Made by a program: the position numbers and the translations under genes. From an uncultured Collinsella sp. (GTDB taxonomy: Bacteria > Actinomycetota > Coriobacteriia > Coriobacteriales > Coriobacteriaceae): DNA of 53,243 nt. Numbering within the stretch: the stretch's first letter is position 1; every line of letters begins with the position of its first letter. Of this stretch, positions 33,915 to 42,533 are shown in pieces. The stretch covers positions 1 through 53,243 of the forward strand of contig CABUUK010000006.1 in the NCBI GenBank assembly GCA_902494765.1, given 5' to 3'. The notes under the pieces are model-generated. The model had not been told where the DNA came from, made no database searches, and saw only the letters and a program-made list of their open reading frames with translations.

Positions 33915-36900
33915 CTAGTGAGGCTTATCAGAATTAACCTCATCGGCGGTGTCGGTTTCGAACGCCGTGCGGCGGGCGCTGTAGGCGACGAGGCCGGCGC
34001 CTGCTGCGGCGAGTGCTGCTGCGGCTGCCGTAAGGGGAGCGTTGACATCGCCCGTGCCCGCAAGCGCGCCCGCTTTTCCGGAGCGCTTGTTAGTGCCGTG
34101 GTCCTTGCCACTGCTGGAGCTGCTTCCGCCGGAGTCGCCGTCCTTGTCAGTACCACCGCCACTCGAGCCACCACCGCCGTCCGCCGTCATCGGTGCATCG
34201 TGAAGCCCCGTCGTATCCGCGCTGTCGCATACGCCGACCTGAACTTCTGAGCGTTCGCATGCCGCGTCGGGCACATGAAGCTCGTGCAGTACGGCGCCCA
34301 GCGCCGAGTTTGCGCCCGGTCGAATTTCCTCGAGCGTTACGGGATCGAGCGCCACCAGATTACGCGCTTTCGCATATAGCGTTACGCGTTTGCCCACTTC
34401 GTCGCTCCAACTCTCGGGGATAGCGAAGCTCATGCGGAACTGTGCCGTGCAACCCGGTGCCAGCACGGCGTTGCCGTTGTCGGCTACCAGCGGGTGCGTT
34501 GCAAAACATGTGCCCAGCGTCTCGAGCGCGTACTTCACGTGTGCCATGTCGTTGGCCGAAGCATCCTCGGCAAGCTCCGGATCGTAGATCGAAGCCATGC
34601 GTGCGTTTGCTCCGAACCCGATGGATGCGCTGGAGAACGGCTGGCTGGAGCCCTCTCGGTACAGATCGATCGTGCCGGCGGTCAGCAAGGTGTTACCGTC
34701 GTTTCGCACCGTGACCATGAAGGATTCGCCTGCTGCTCCGGGCACCACCGCGCCCGAGGTAGCGACCGCGCCCGTCGGAGTGGCACACGCCACCAAGGGC
34801 ACTTCGATGCCGTGTAGTTCTGCCTCGCTCTTCTCCGCGCTCACAATGTGCGTGGCGAGCGCGGAGAGCATGCTCCCCGACGTCAAAAATGTCGTTATCT
34901 GATCGACGGGATGGTCCAGCTCGCACATCACGAACGGCTCCGTAAACAGATCGCCTGACAAGGTGCTGGCGAAGATGCGGAAGTGCTTGCCCATCACTGC
35001 TACCGGGTTGCCTTCTTCGTCGTAGGTTTGCCCCACCTTGCCATCGGTGTTCTCTACATAGAGCACGCACCTGCCGTTGTTGCTTACGCTAAACGATGCC
35101 GGGCCACAGCCTGCGGCACCCACGGGCTGCGTTGCAAATGCCGATGCGCCTCGCGTCCAAGTAATATGCTGCAGTTGCTCGTTGACGGTAGCCAAAAAGC
35201 CCGTGTGCTGCGGCCACGGCACCGCGTGGGGTACTGTGGCATCTGGCGACATAACGCCCCAGCCCGCAATGGACTGGCCGATCACGGCGTACGATGCACA
35301 GCCACAACCGCCTGCGGTCTCGTATGCAACGGGCACCACCATTTTGCCGTTGATATTCTCGGGCGCGCCGAGCTCGATGCTCGACGGTGCTTGTGGAAAG
35401 CGGAGAACTTGGCGGAACGTTAGGCTGTCGCCCGAAACGTCCGACCATAGGGTAAAGCACTCCAGCGCAACCTCAGCCTCGCTGCCGAGCGCCTTTTCTG
35501 CGGTGGTTCCGCGGCGGTGGAGGTAGGCGCCCGACAGACGTCCGTCGACCAGCGTCTTGCCCACCGTGATACGCGGGCACTGCCGGCAATGGTAGCCATC
35601 CTCTTGCAGACGGCCGCGCGAGATGCTGCGCCATGACGTGTGCGATATCACGCGAACTTCGTTATTGCTTATGCGCAGGCGCACAACGGACAGTATGCCG
35701 GCTGTGCTTGCCGTATCGAAAAGGGTGTTGTCGCCGTCGGGGCGCTCGCCCGAGACCAGCAGCACGTAGGCGTCCTGGTTTCCTCTTCCGTCCGTATATT
35801 CCACCACGTCGAAGTCGTAATCGTATATGCCGTCGCGCTCCACGTCGTTCTCGCCAAACCCAAGGGGAAAGTCCACGGGCGTGGGAGCGGACCACGTGCC
35901 GTTTGCCTTTGTGTGCACCACTAGGCGCGAGCGGCCATTGTCGCCGTAGCGCACCGAGGCGATACGGAACAGGCATTCTACGCCGGCAATCATTGCCAGC
36001 TTCATGTGAGCTTCGCTGAGCACGCCAGTAAACAGCACGTTGTCGCTCGAGGGCTTGATGCCGCCACGCTCGTCCTCCGATACACCAGCAGAATTGGCGT
36101 TGGGGTCCGCAACGGTGTTCGTCGCCTGCCCGATATAGGTGTACTCGTACATCGGCGCGGCGTTTTCGTCGTTCCCTATCAGTGCATGGACGAAATGCTC
36201 GATCTGTCCCGTGTCGTCGCTTTCTGCATCCGCCTCGAGCTCAATGCGCGTGACCGCTTGATCCCAATCGCGCACGACAGGCGCGGCGTTTATCGCGGTG
36301 GCTGCAACCTCGGCGCGTGCGAGCAGCTCGGCGTTGGTGACGATGGTGGCCGATGCGATAAATTGCGGCACGCCGCCCGCCTCGATGTTGCCGGGCGTGC
36401 CGAAGCGGGCATCCAGCGTGTAAGGCGTATCTCCACCCAATGCGAGCTCAGAGCGCTGGAGCACATACTGGTTGCCATTGTTCACCGACATATTCCACGA
36501 ATCGAGGAGTGTGGGCCACGACCCCGACCAAGCCTTGGTGGTCCACTTGAACATTACAAACTGGAGTATCACATCGACATCGACGTCTGCACCTACGCGC
36601 AGTCGCGGAAGCTGGTGCCCGTCCGCCTTCTCATACCCAATGAACAGCGTGAGGGATGCGGCGCCGCGCACGGCAGACGAGGCGACGCCTGCAACGCCGG
36701 CGCCAAAGGTGACGGCAAGCCCGATCTGGATGGTGAACGATCCCGACGTATTGGAATAGTCGAGCGAAATGTTCTTGAAAAACGCCGCGCCGCTGCCGTG
36801 CGTGTGGGCGCCCACGGCGAGCGCCAGTTTTGCCAGCACCCAGGGGTTGACGTTTAAGAAAAACGGCACCGGTCCCAAGGTGAACTGCTCGGTCCAATTG

Positions 36901-38282
36901 AGGTCGGTTTTTACCTGGAAGAGGGCCTTAATATTGCCAAATGCGGGATCGTTGTTGTCACCCCAGGTTTTGCCCACCCAGTCGTAGGCGAGCGATCCGT
37001 ACAGCTGCGTGGCGATATCCATCGTGAACAGCAGTGTGCAATGGTGGCGAAGGAGCTTAGTGTTCCTTGGATCGGTGCCCGAACCGGCACTCATACTCTT
37101 GTACTGATTCCACTTCCCCTCCATTTCGTCGAGGTAGCGGTTTGCCTGCTTGGCGCCCGACTCGCGTGGCGATTTCTTCCAGTATTCCGGATCCGGATTG
37201 CCCGAATCGTTCATGTAGCCGACCGGTTTGTATCCTCCGCCAAACAGTACGTACCCGGCAAACGAGAAATCGAACAGAATGGGGAACGATGGCATCCAGC
37301 ACGTGAACTTATTGCCGCCGATGCCGGGAAATGCCGCGGGGAAATCAAACGGAGTTATCTCTTGGTCCATGGTGGTGGGGACGATAGTGGTCGAGCCCGA
37401 TTCCGCCTTTGCCGCCGGCGCGGTGACAACGGCCATGGGGGAGGAGAGCGTGTAGGTTTTGCCTTGATAGTCGAGCACAAAGCGCAGCTTGCACCCTTCT
37501 TCCAGAAGGCCCGATGCCGCGTCGAGAAACTTGTCTTCGAGTGTGAACGTCGCCAGATTATCCGCGCCCGATGCGCTGGCCTTGACTTGGCCAATCTGCG
37601 TGACGGTTTCGGGCGAGCTGTCCGTGGCGGGCATTACCTTGTTGATGCGCAGCGTTGCCTGTCCGCCCTGTGGCAGATGTGCCTGCACGGTAAAGGCGTG
37701 CGTATCGGGCTGCTCGTTTGCCGTGTCGTCCTTCGGCAATGCCATAAACGTGGCGTCGGCGTACTGGATGTCCCATTCGTCGAACGTGAGCTGTCGAAAG
37801 TACGGCTCGCCATCGGAGAGCGGACGTGTGGGTGCGGTAATGGCGGTGCCGCCTTGGACACGCGCGAGGGGAATCTCGACATCGCGGTAGCCTTTCATGC
37901 TGATGGAGATGCCGCCATTAAAGTCGTACGCGTCGAGAAGCGTTGCCTCGTCCACGTAGCCTTCCGAAAGAGGGGCGACCTCAAAGATAGCCGTGCCTTC
38001 GTCATCGGTCGTGGCGGTGAGCTGCTTGCCTGCGGCATAGCGCGATGTGAGCGTGACCTGGGCACCCGTGATGGGCGTATTCTTGTTGGCGACGTCGACC
38101 ACGACCACACCAAACATGGTACGCGAGAGCACCAAGACCTTGAAGGGATCATCTTCATCGGCGTATGCCTCGGTGGGGGCGAACGGCAGTATGAAGGCGT
38201 TTGCGCTTCCCGGCACGCGCGGCAACATAATGCTCGCCAGCGAGGACGCTCCGGCAACAAGTAACGAACGGCGATCAAGCAT
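33915..38282 (-). CDS. Large exported surface protein with C-terminal anchor
   Basis: 1455 residues. The N-terminus MLDRRSLLVAGASSLASIML with twin arginines and an Ala-x-Ala site near 28 looks like a Tat or long Sec signal. Residues about 45-130 contain an Ig-like or carboxypeptidase-regulatory-like domain (PITGAQVTLTSRYAAG, DDEGTAIFEVAPL). The long middle is beta-rich with no recognised catalytic motif. Near the end is a low-complexity Gly/Ser/Asp linker, then LAGTGD at about 1407, a hydrophobic helix and the RR stop; the motif is a variant of LPXTG, and the 20-residue tail is longer than usual. ATG 38282 has GGGAG; a longer frame to 38567 lacks a site. Function unknown; probably adhesion or matrix. 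Just downstream of a LuxR-type regulator, its likely controller. Confidence 0.8.
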   Translation of the reverse strand: MLDRRSLLVAGASSLASIMLPRVPGSANAFILPFAPTEAYADEDDPFKVLVLSRTMFGVVVVDVANKNTPITGAQVTLTSRYAAGKQLTATTDDEGTAIFEVAPLSEGYVDEATLLDAYDFNGGISISMKGYRDVEIPLARVQGGTAITAPTRPLSDGEPYFRQLTFDEWDIQYADATFMALPKDDTANEQPDTHAFTVQAHLPQGGQATLRINKVMPATDSSPETVTQIGQVKASASGADNLATFTLEDKFLDAASGLLEEGCKLRFVLDYQGKTYTLSSPMAVVTAPAAKAESGSTTIVPTTMDQEITPFDFPAAFPGIGGNKFTCWMPSFPILFDFSFAGYVLFGGGYKPVGYMNDSGNPDPEYWKKSPRESGAKQANRYLDEMEGKWNQYKSMSAGSGTDPRNTKLLRHHCTLLFTMDIATQLYGSLAYDWVGKTWGDNNDPAFGNIKALFQVKTDLNWTEQFTLGPVPFFLNVNPWVLAKLALAVGAHTHGSGAAFFKNISLDYSNTSGSFTIQIGLAVTFGAGVAGVASSAVRGAASLTLFIGYEKADGHQLPRLRVGADVDVDVILQFVMFKWTTKAWSGSWPTLLDSWNMSVNNGNQYVLQRSELALGGDTPYTLDARFGTPGNIEAGGVPQFIASATIVTNAELLARAEVAATAINAAPVVRDWDQAVTRIELEADAESDDTGQIEHFVHALIGNDENAAPMYEYTYIGQATNTVADPNANSAGVSEDERGGIKPSSDNVLFTGVLSEAHMKLAMIAGVECLFRIASVRYGDNGRSRLVVHTKANGTWSAPTPVDFPLGFGENDVERDGIYDYDFDVVEYTDGRGNQDAYVLLVSGERPDGDNTLFDTASTAGILSVVRLRISNNEVRVISHTSWRSISRGRLQEDGYHCRQCPRITVGKTLVDGRLSGAYLHRRGTTAEKALGSEAEVALECFTLWSDVSGDSLTFRQVLRFPQAPSSIELGAPENINGKMVVPVAYETAGGCGCASYAVIGQSIAGWGVMSPDATVPHAVPWPQHTGFLATVNEQLQHITWTRGASAFATQPVGAAGCGPASFSVSNNGRCVLYVENTDGKVGQTYDEEGNPVAVMGKHFRIFASTLSGDLFTEPFVMCELDHPVDQITTFLTSGSMLSALATHIVSAEKSEAELHGIEVPLVACATPTGAVATSGAVVPGAAGESFMVTVRNDGNTLLTAGTIDLYREGSSQPFSSASIGFGANARMASIYDPELAEDASANDMAHVKYALETLGTCFATHPLVADNGNAVLAPGCTAQFRMSFAIPESWSDEVGKRVTLYAKARNLVALDPVTLEEIRPGANSALGAVLHELHVPDAACERSEVQVGVCDSADTTGLHDAPMTADGGGGSSGGGTDKDGDSGGSSSSSGKDHGTNKRSGKAGALAGTGDVNAPLTAAAAALAAAGAGLVAYSARRTAFETDTADEVNSDKPH

Positions 38283-38437
38283 CTTTGGCTCCCATCCCGC
38301 AGGTATCGGTGGAAATAATCCAATTTTGCGAGAAGGCGCCACGTGGCGGTAGTGCCGTTCAAGGGTCAAAATGTCCAAATTAATCGAGCGAAGCGCCGGG
38401 TTCCGGAACGCGTTCGATGCTCTTGGCGGCCCGGTCG
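38283..38437. promoter_or_regulatory. Palindrome-rich region between regulator and surface protein
   Basis: Three perfect palindromes within 80 bases: CGCCACGTGGCG (38337-38348), GTTCCGGAAC (38400-38409) and the overlapping GAACGCGTTC (38406-38415). They lie 55-135 bases before the surface-protein start, a suitable place for operators; the adjacent LuxR-type protein is the obvious candidate. No promoter box can be fixed. Confidence 0.45.
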
Positions 38438-39442
38438 CTAACGCAACATATGCGCGACCAACTCGGCGCGAGTTCCGATACCAAGTTTGGCATACACTCC
38501 TGATAGGCGGTTTTTGACGGTGCCCGACGATACTCCCATATGGCGTGCGATTTCGGCGTTGGTCCATCCACGACAGGCGAGCATGGCCATGGTGAATTCC
38601 GTGGTCGTTAAATCGTCGGCCACGTCCTCGCCCGAATCGGGGTTGTGGATGCGCCGCCAGCCGTAGCTGAATCGATACGTAATCTCGATGATGCGTGCGA
38701 AATCGTCAGGGTATTGCGATTTTAGGCATGCCTCGATGAGTCCCTGCAAAAGGCCGTGGTGCTCGCCAATGAGCTCGATAAGGCCGTCGGGACGCGCAAT
38801 GTTCCAAGCAACTCCGAAGTGTGCCTTTGCGGCGTCGATGTCCTTGAGGCTCATGCATGCCATAGAAGCCGACAAGTGCAGGAATAGCTCCGAGATGGGA
38901 TAGCTTCCCTGTTTCATGATCAGGGCGTTTTCTGCCATGCCCAGACTGCGGCCATATTCGCCGCGCAGGTACAGGGCGTGCGCCATCACGTAGCTGGCGA
39001 ACAGGCGCAGGCCTTCGGGCAGATGCGCCGCAAGCGGATAAAACTCTTCGGCGGAATACGGGGAAGGCAAGTGCAGCAGGACGCTCGCGGCCGAGGCGAA
39101 CAGGATATGCGTGGCGTGGACGGCGGGCGACTCCTCGTCGGTTGGCATATCGAGGATGCCAGCAAGGCACCGGCGGGCGTCGGGGATACGGTTGAGCGAC
39201 AGGCTGGCATATCCGCAGATAAAGCATGCGGAATAGCGCAGTGCGGGATCGGTGGCGTCAAGATAGGGGCGCGCCGTCTTGGCAGCGAGGGCGGCCTGTC
39301 CGCGAAAGTACAGAGCTTCTGCCGTGGCAATGGCGCGCGAATCGGGGTCGGAAATGCCTGCAACCGCAGCGTCAATCTGCCCCGGCACAAAGGCGGTGCA
39401 CATCAACGGCATGGGAACGCGTGGGTAGCCATCGCAGTCCAT
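38438..39442 (-). CDS. LuxR-type transcriptional regulator with helical-repeat N-terminus
   Basis: 334 residues. The C-terminal 60 residues are a GerE/LuxR helix-turn-helix: LTTTEFTMAMLACRGWTNAE and IARHMGVSSGTVKNRLSGVY, ending in KLGIGTRAELVAHML. The N-terminal 260 residues are helical with TPR-like repeats (ALYFRGQAALAAKTARPYL, AHALYLRGEYGRSLGMAENA), and no receiver, PAS or transmembrane part is present. Probably a stand-alone activator sensing a protein or peptide partner. ATG 39442 has GGGAG seven bases upstream. It precedes the large surface-protein gene on the same strand with 155 bases between, so control of that gene is likely but not proven. Confidence 0.85.
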   Translation of the reverse strand: MDCDGYPRVPMPLMCTAFVPGQIDAAVAGISDPDSRAIATAEALYFRGQAALAAKTARPYLDATDPALRYSACFICGYASLSLNRIPDARRCLAGILDMPTDEESPAVHATHILFASAASVLLHLPSPYSAEEFYPLAAHLPEGLRLFASYVMAHALYLRGEYGRSLGMAENALIMKQGSYPISELFLHLSASMACMSLKDIDAAKAHFGVAWNIARPDGLIELIGEHHGLLQGLIEACLKSQYPDDFARIIEITYRFSYGWRRIHNPDSGEDVADDLTTTEFTMAMLACRGWTNAEIARHMGVSSGTVKNRLSGVYAKLGIGTRAELVAHMLR

Positions 39443-40098
39443 CTTCCATCTCCCATCAGGTGGCAACAATGCAGCAATTGTACTCCTGTTGCTCGGGACT
39501 GGAATTTTTGGGTATTGCCTACGATTATGCCGAACGCATAAAGGAAGAGTCTATTGGCGATGCTCTCAAGGTGGCTACCGAAGCCAAGCTGACCTCGATA
39601 TTAGGAAAAAATGCCACCCCTGCAAAAAGCTCTGTCGCAGTGATGGGAAACGCATCTTCTGGGCATTCCGGCGTCTCCAGCTAGCGCTGGACTGCTGCTG
39701 TCGCCTGCGCGTTGGCGAGCGGAGCGTGGGGACCGTCCGGCGACCAGCGGTGACGGGCGAGCCCTGCCGCGTGCGTGGGCTTCCATCGGCGTAGACCCAT
39801 GACCCCTATGGCATCGGAGAAGTCCACCATCGCGTCCAGGACCTTACCGTCCGGCACGCCCAGCCTAGCGGCTCCCTTGAACCCAAGGTTGAAGGGGGGT
39901 GTTGTACAAGGCATATGGGGCCGAGTGGAAGTGGATCAAAAGAGCGTTTCTTGACGTTTCATGCATAATGCCAACCGCCCCGCGATATCACGTTCGCAGC
40001 GCGCAGGGGCCGGAGAATCTTCGCGATGAGAGTTGACGTCTAATACCTTGCATCGTATAGTGTGTATAGCATAGTATATGACGAGAGGAGGTGTGCGG
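39443..40098. other. Gene remnants upstream of the PadR cassette
   Basis: 656 bases with no intact gene. On the plus strand a frame ending at 39684 encodes LEFLGIAYDYAERIKEESIG and, after a few residues, ATEAKLTSILGKNATPAKSS, with natural-looking codon use but no start. On the minus strand 39681-39914 encodes FNLGFKGAARLGVPDGKVLD and MVDFSDAIGVMGLRRW, again without ribosome site. Both look like tails of lost genes meeting near 39684. The last 40 bases hold PadR-cassette promoter sequence with TATAGT, TATAGC and the dyad CATAGTATATG. Confidence 0.4.
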
Positions 40099-40419
40099 AT
40101 GGAGGCACAGATGAAGCGCGGCTTCCTGGAGGCCTGCGTGCTCGCGGCCGTCTCCGGCGAGGAGTCCTACGGCTACCAGATCGTGAAGGACGTACCGGCG
40201 AGCATGGGGCTCACGGAGTCGACGCTCTACCCGCTGCTCAAGCGCCTGGAGAAGGCCGGGTGCATCACGGCGCGCTCCGCCGAGCACAACGGGCGGCTGC
40301 GCCGGTACTACCGCATCACGGACGACGGGCGAGCGCGCATCGAGGAGTTCCTGGCCGAGTGGCCGTCCGTACGGGAGATTTACGCATACGTTGAGGAGGC
40401 GCACCATGACGCGCGATGA
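40099..40419 (+). CDS. PadR-family transcriptional regulator
   Basis: 106 residues, PadR winged-helix family. KRGFLEACVLAAVSGEESYG, then YQIVKDV, and LTESTLYPLLKRLEKAGCI for the recognition helix, followed by the wing RRYYRITDDGRARI. Typical of short PadR regulators that repress an adjacent membrane-protein operon. ATG 40099 has AGGAGG seven bases upstream; an in-frame start at 40078 has none. Its stop overlaps the next gene by 14 bases. Upstream dyad CATAGTATATG around 40070-40080 may be its operator. Clearly higher GC than the flanking genes, pointing to acquisition. Confidence 0.92.
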   Translation: MEAQMKRGFLEACVLAAVSGEESYGYQIVKDVPASMGLTESTLYPLLKRLEKAGCITARSAEHNGRLRRYYRITDDGRARIEEFLAEWPSVREIYAYVEEAHHDAR

Positions 40420-41029
40420 GTTTCTGGGCCGGTTGGGCGAGCTGCTCGCCTGCCTGCCGGCCGAGCAGGTGGAGGAGACCAAGGCGTTCTATGCGGAGGC
40501 CATCGCCGACCGCATGGAGGACGGTATGAGCGAGGAGGAGGCCGTGGCCGCCATGGGCACGCCCGGCGAGGTGGCGGAGGCCACGCTCGACGACCTGCCC
40601 GCCGTGCCGCGCGCGATCGCGAGGACGCGCCGGCGCAGCACCGCGCTGCTGTGGGTGCTGGCCATCGTGGGCTCCCCGGTGTGGGTGCCGCTGCTCGCCG
40701 CCTTCGCCGCCGTGGCCGTCACGGTCTATATCTGCATCTGGGTGCTGGCGCTCTGCGTGTGGATCGTCGCGGTGGCACTCGGGGGCGTGGGCGTAGTTGG
40801 GCTCCTGCTTGCCGTAAGCGGCGTCATCATCGGCCACTTCCCGTACGCCCTCGCCTCGGCGGGCGTGGGGCTCGGCCTCGTCGGCGTGGCGCTCTTCGTT
40901 GGTGCTGGCGCTTGGGCCGCCTCAAAACAAATTGCGCGCCTCTCGGCGCTCTGGGCGAGGAAGGCCGCCTCGCCCTTCTGGAAGGGTAAGGGCGAGAAGG
41001 GCGGCGCTGCCGCGCATCTCGCGGCGTAG
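40406..41029 (+). CDS. DUF1700-family membrane protein
   Basis: 207 residues. The cytoplasmic N-terminus (about 1-75) has the DUF1700 pattern TRDEFLGRLGELLACLPAEQ, then AEAIADRMEDGMSEEEAVAA and MGTPGEVA. Three or four transmembrane helices follow (about 80-190), ending in a Lys-rich tail. These proteins are regularly co-transcribed with a PadR repressor and a DUF4097 protein and probably take part in envelope stress or sensing. ATG 40406 lies within the padR end, with GAGGAGG upstream, so the two are coupled. The usual DUF4097 partner is missing or reduced to the next gene. Confidence 0.88.
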   Translation: MTRDEFLGRLGELLACLPAEQVEETKAFYAEAIADRMEDGMSEEEAVAAMGTPGEVAEATLDDLPAVPRAIARTRRRSTALLWVLAIVGSPVWVPLLAAFAAVAVTVYICIWVLALCVWIVAVALGGVGVVGLLLAVSGVIIGHFPYALASAGVGLGLVGVALFVGAGAWAASKQIARLSALWARKAASPFWKGKGEKGGAAAHLAA

Positions 41030-41044
41030 AAAGGAGTGAGTACC

Positions 41045-41326
41045 ATGACCAGTGCGAAGAAGATCTACCTCGCCGTGGCGGGCGGGCTCGTTGCCGCGGG
41101 TGTTGTCCTCGCGGGCATTGGCTTTATCGCTTCGGGTTTCGACCCGGCCGTGTTCACAACCCATGTCGACACGCGCTACAGCACCATCGTGCTCGGCGGC
41201 GTCGAGGTGGACGACCCGATGGGCCTCCCCCTCATCGAGCAGCTCGCCAATCTGGGCGAGATCGACACCTCCGGCATCACCGCGTCCGAGTCCCCTGCTG
41301 CTCCGGAGGCGCCCACCGCTCCCTAA
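41045..41326 (+). CDS. Small membrane-anchored protein of the PadR/DUF1700 operon, possibly truncated
   Basis: 93 residues: short basic start MTSAKKIY, one transmembrane segment (LAVAGGLVAAGVVLAGIGFI), and an extracytoplasmic part ending in an Ala/Pro-rich tail (ESPAAPEAPTAP). Position and N-terminus fit the start of the DUF4097-type protein that usually closes PadR/DUF1700 operons, but that domain (about 200 residues) is absent. The stop lies just before the IS481 remnant, so the gene may have been cut by the insertion. Or it is a genuine short protein. ATG 41045 has AAAGGAG eight bases upstream; GTG 41036 is an alternative. Confidence 0.65.
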   Translation: MTSAKKIYLAVAGGLVAAGVVLAGIGFIASGFDPAVFTTHVDTRYSTIVLGGVEVDDPMGLPLIEQLANLGEIDTSGITASESPAAPEAPTAP

Positions 41327-41344
41327 GCATAGCGCGCCCGGCGC

Positions 41345-41614
41345 CAGCCCGGGCGGGGCGAGCGGCAGTGACGAGCGCGCCTCGCGGACCCGGTTCTCGA
41401 TCTCGCGCGGCGTGGACCTCGCGAGCCTGCGCGGGCGGCTACTGCGGTCGGACATGGGCTCTCCGGACCTGCTGCGGCGCAGCCACTTGCTCGCCGTCTG
41501 GCGGCTGACGCCCATCTGACGCGCGGTCTCGGCGACGCCGAGGCCGGACTCTATGCGCGAGACGAGCGTCTCGCGCCCCCTCGGGGTGAGCCTTGCGTTA
41601 GGATGTTGCTCCAT
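41345..41614 (-). pseudogene. Truncated IS481-family transposase (N-terminal part)
   Basis: Only the N-terminal helix-turn-helix part of the transposase is left: ARLTPRGRETLVSRIESGLG, VAETARQMGVSRQTASKWLR, RLARSTPREIENRVREAR. The DDE catalytic domain of about 200 residues is missing; the similarity stops near 41345, where the sequence joins the end of the PadR operon. The start ATG 41614 lies 81 bases inside the element end. Not functional. Confidence 0.85.
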
Positions 41615-41695
41615 GGGAGGGCTCCTCTGCTGTTCGTCTAGACAACTCACAGCATGTGGGAGCCCTCCCTATTTGTCACTACCCGGGTGTAAACA
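41345..41695 (-). mobile_element. IS481-family insertion sequence, one end retained
   Basis: On the minus strand the element starts TGTTTACACCCGGGTAGTGA at 41695, a typical IS481 terminal repeat beginning TGT, followed after 81 bases by the transposase start. The other end and most of the transposase are gone. The inner boundary near 41345 is estimated from where protein similarity ends. Confidence 0.75.
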
Positions 41696-41729
41696 ACCTA
41701 TTGGCACAGAACAGCTAGAACAACCGATG

Positions 41730-41770
41730 CCGCCTCACTGCGCCGAGAAACCCCCGGCGCCGTGAGGCGG
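41730..41770. repeat. Long GC-rich hairpin beside the IS end
   Basis: CCGCCTCAC-GCGCCG (41730-41745) pairs with CGGCGC-GTGAGGCGG (41755-41770), 15 bp with one mismatch around a nine-base loop. It lies 35 bases past the IS481 end and about 100 bases before the promoter of the two-gene cassette. It may be a terminator isolating that cassette, though no T tract follows. Confidence 0.6.
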
Positions 41771-41870
41771 GCGGCGGAGTGAGCCAACAGCAAAGCCATG
41801 CCGCTATTAGTAGCCTGTCGCCAGCAATCTGCAAGTCACTAGCACCCCACAGCCGTGCCGGCAGCATCCC

Positions 41871-41900
41871 TTGGTCGCCATATCAGCCGCACGGTATAAT
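41871..41900 (+). promoter_or_regulatory. Sigma-A-type promoter of the two-gene cassette
   Basis: TTGGTC (41871-41876), 18-base spacer, TATAAT (41895-41900). It predicts a transcript start near 41907 and an 84-base leader before the GTG start at 41991. Confidence 0.6.
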
Positions 41901-41990
41901 CTATCCATCGATATATTGGTTGAACCATGGTGTCTCTGCTGTGACCATAAACTTCCGCAAGACGCTAGGACCTTGTTCTAAGGAGATCTG

Positions 41991-42533
41991 GTGGAGAAAG
42001 GTCAAGAGAACCCACCACAAGACCAGGCGCTTGCCCATAGAGTCAGGTGGGCTGACCTCGACAGCGTATTCGAGCACATGGGCGACAATGCTAGCGTTGG
42101 AGAGGCAAGTAACGGCATCCACCTCATAAATGACCGGGAGCACGTCGCCGTGCGCCAGGACCACGAGGTTCGCATCCCCAATGAATACCTGCAGGAATCA
42201 TACGTCGGACAGCGCGACAGCGACCTGAGAAAAGCAAGGGAGATGCTCCTTCAGGCCAAGCAGGAGCGCCCTTCCTACAAACCTGACATCCTTTTAGGTC
42301 TTGCGACAACGTTCCTGGGCTGGTTTCTCGGGGGTTTGTCGTCATCTGTCAATCTCGCATCTTTGCCCGGTATCTTGATGCTCTGCGTAGCACCGTGTGG
42401 CGCAGTAGGACTCTTTGTCGCTTTTATCTTTATCCGAAAAGAAGAGAAGCAGGGCAAATCTGATCTGGCCGAGCGCGTCCTAGAACACCTGGCGGATCCC
42501 GATGACAAGGAGACCAAGACCGATGAACATTAA
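41991..42533 (+). CDS. Two-transmembrane protein of unknown function, paired with a protease
   Basis: 180 residues, no family recognised. Residues 1-98 are hydrophilic and cytoplasmic by charge, with a basic helix SDLRKAREMLLQAKQE; two transmembrane helices lie at about 100-118 (LLGLATTFLGWFLGGL) and 125-148 (LPGILMLCVAPCGAVGLFVA), and a charged C-terminal tail follows. GTG 41991 is preceded by AAGGAG at five bases. Its end overlaps the trypsin-like protease gene by 11 bases, so the pair is co-translated. A small membrane protein tied to a protease suggests substrate and activator, as in protease-triggered pore systems; this is inference. The gene lies in accessory DNA next to an IS remnant. 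Confidence 0.65.
   Translation: MEKGQENPPQDQALAHRVRWADLDSVFEHMGDNASVGEASNGIHLINDREHVAVRQDHEVRIPNEYLQESYVGQRDSDLRKAREMLLQAKQERPSYKPDILLGLATTFLGWFLGGLSSSVNLASLPGILMLCVAPCGAVGLFVAFIFIRKEEKQGKSDLAERVLEHLADPDDKETKTDEH

Noticed and set aside
37041..38264. Open frame antisense to the large surface protein
   Set aside because: No start signal or domain, while the opposite strand has a signal peptide and a continuous reading frame.
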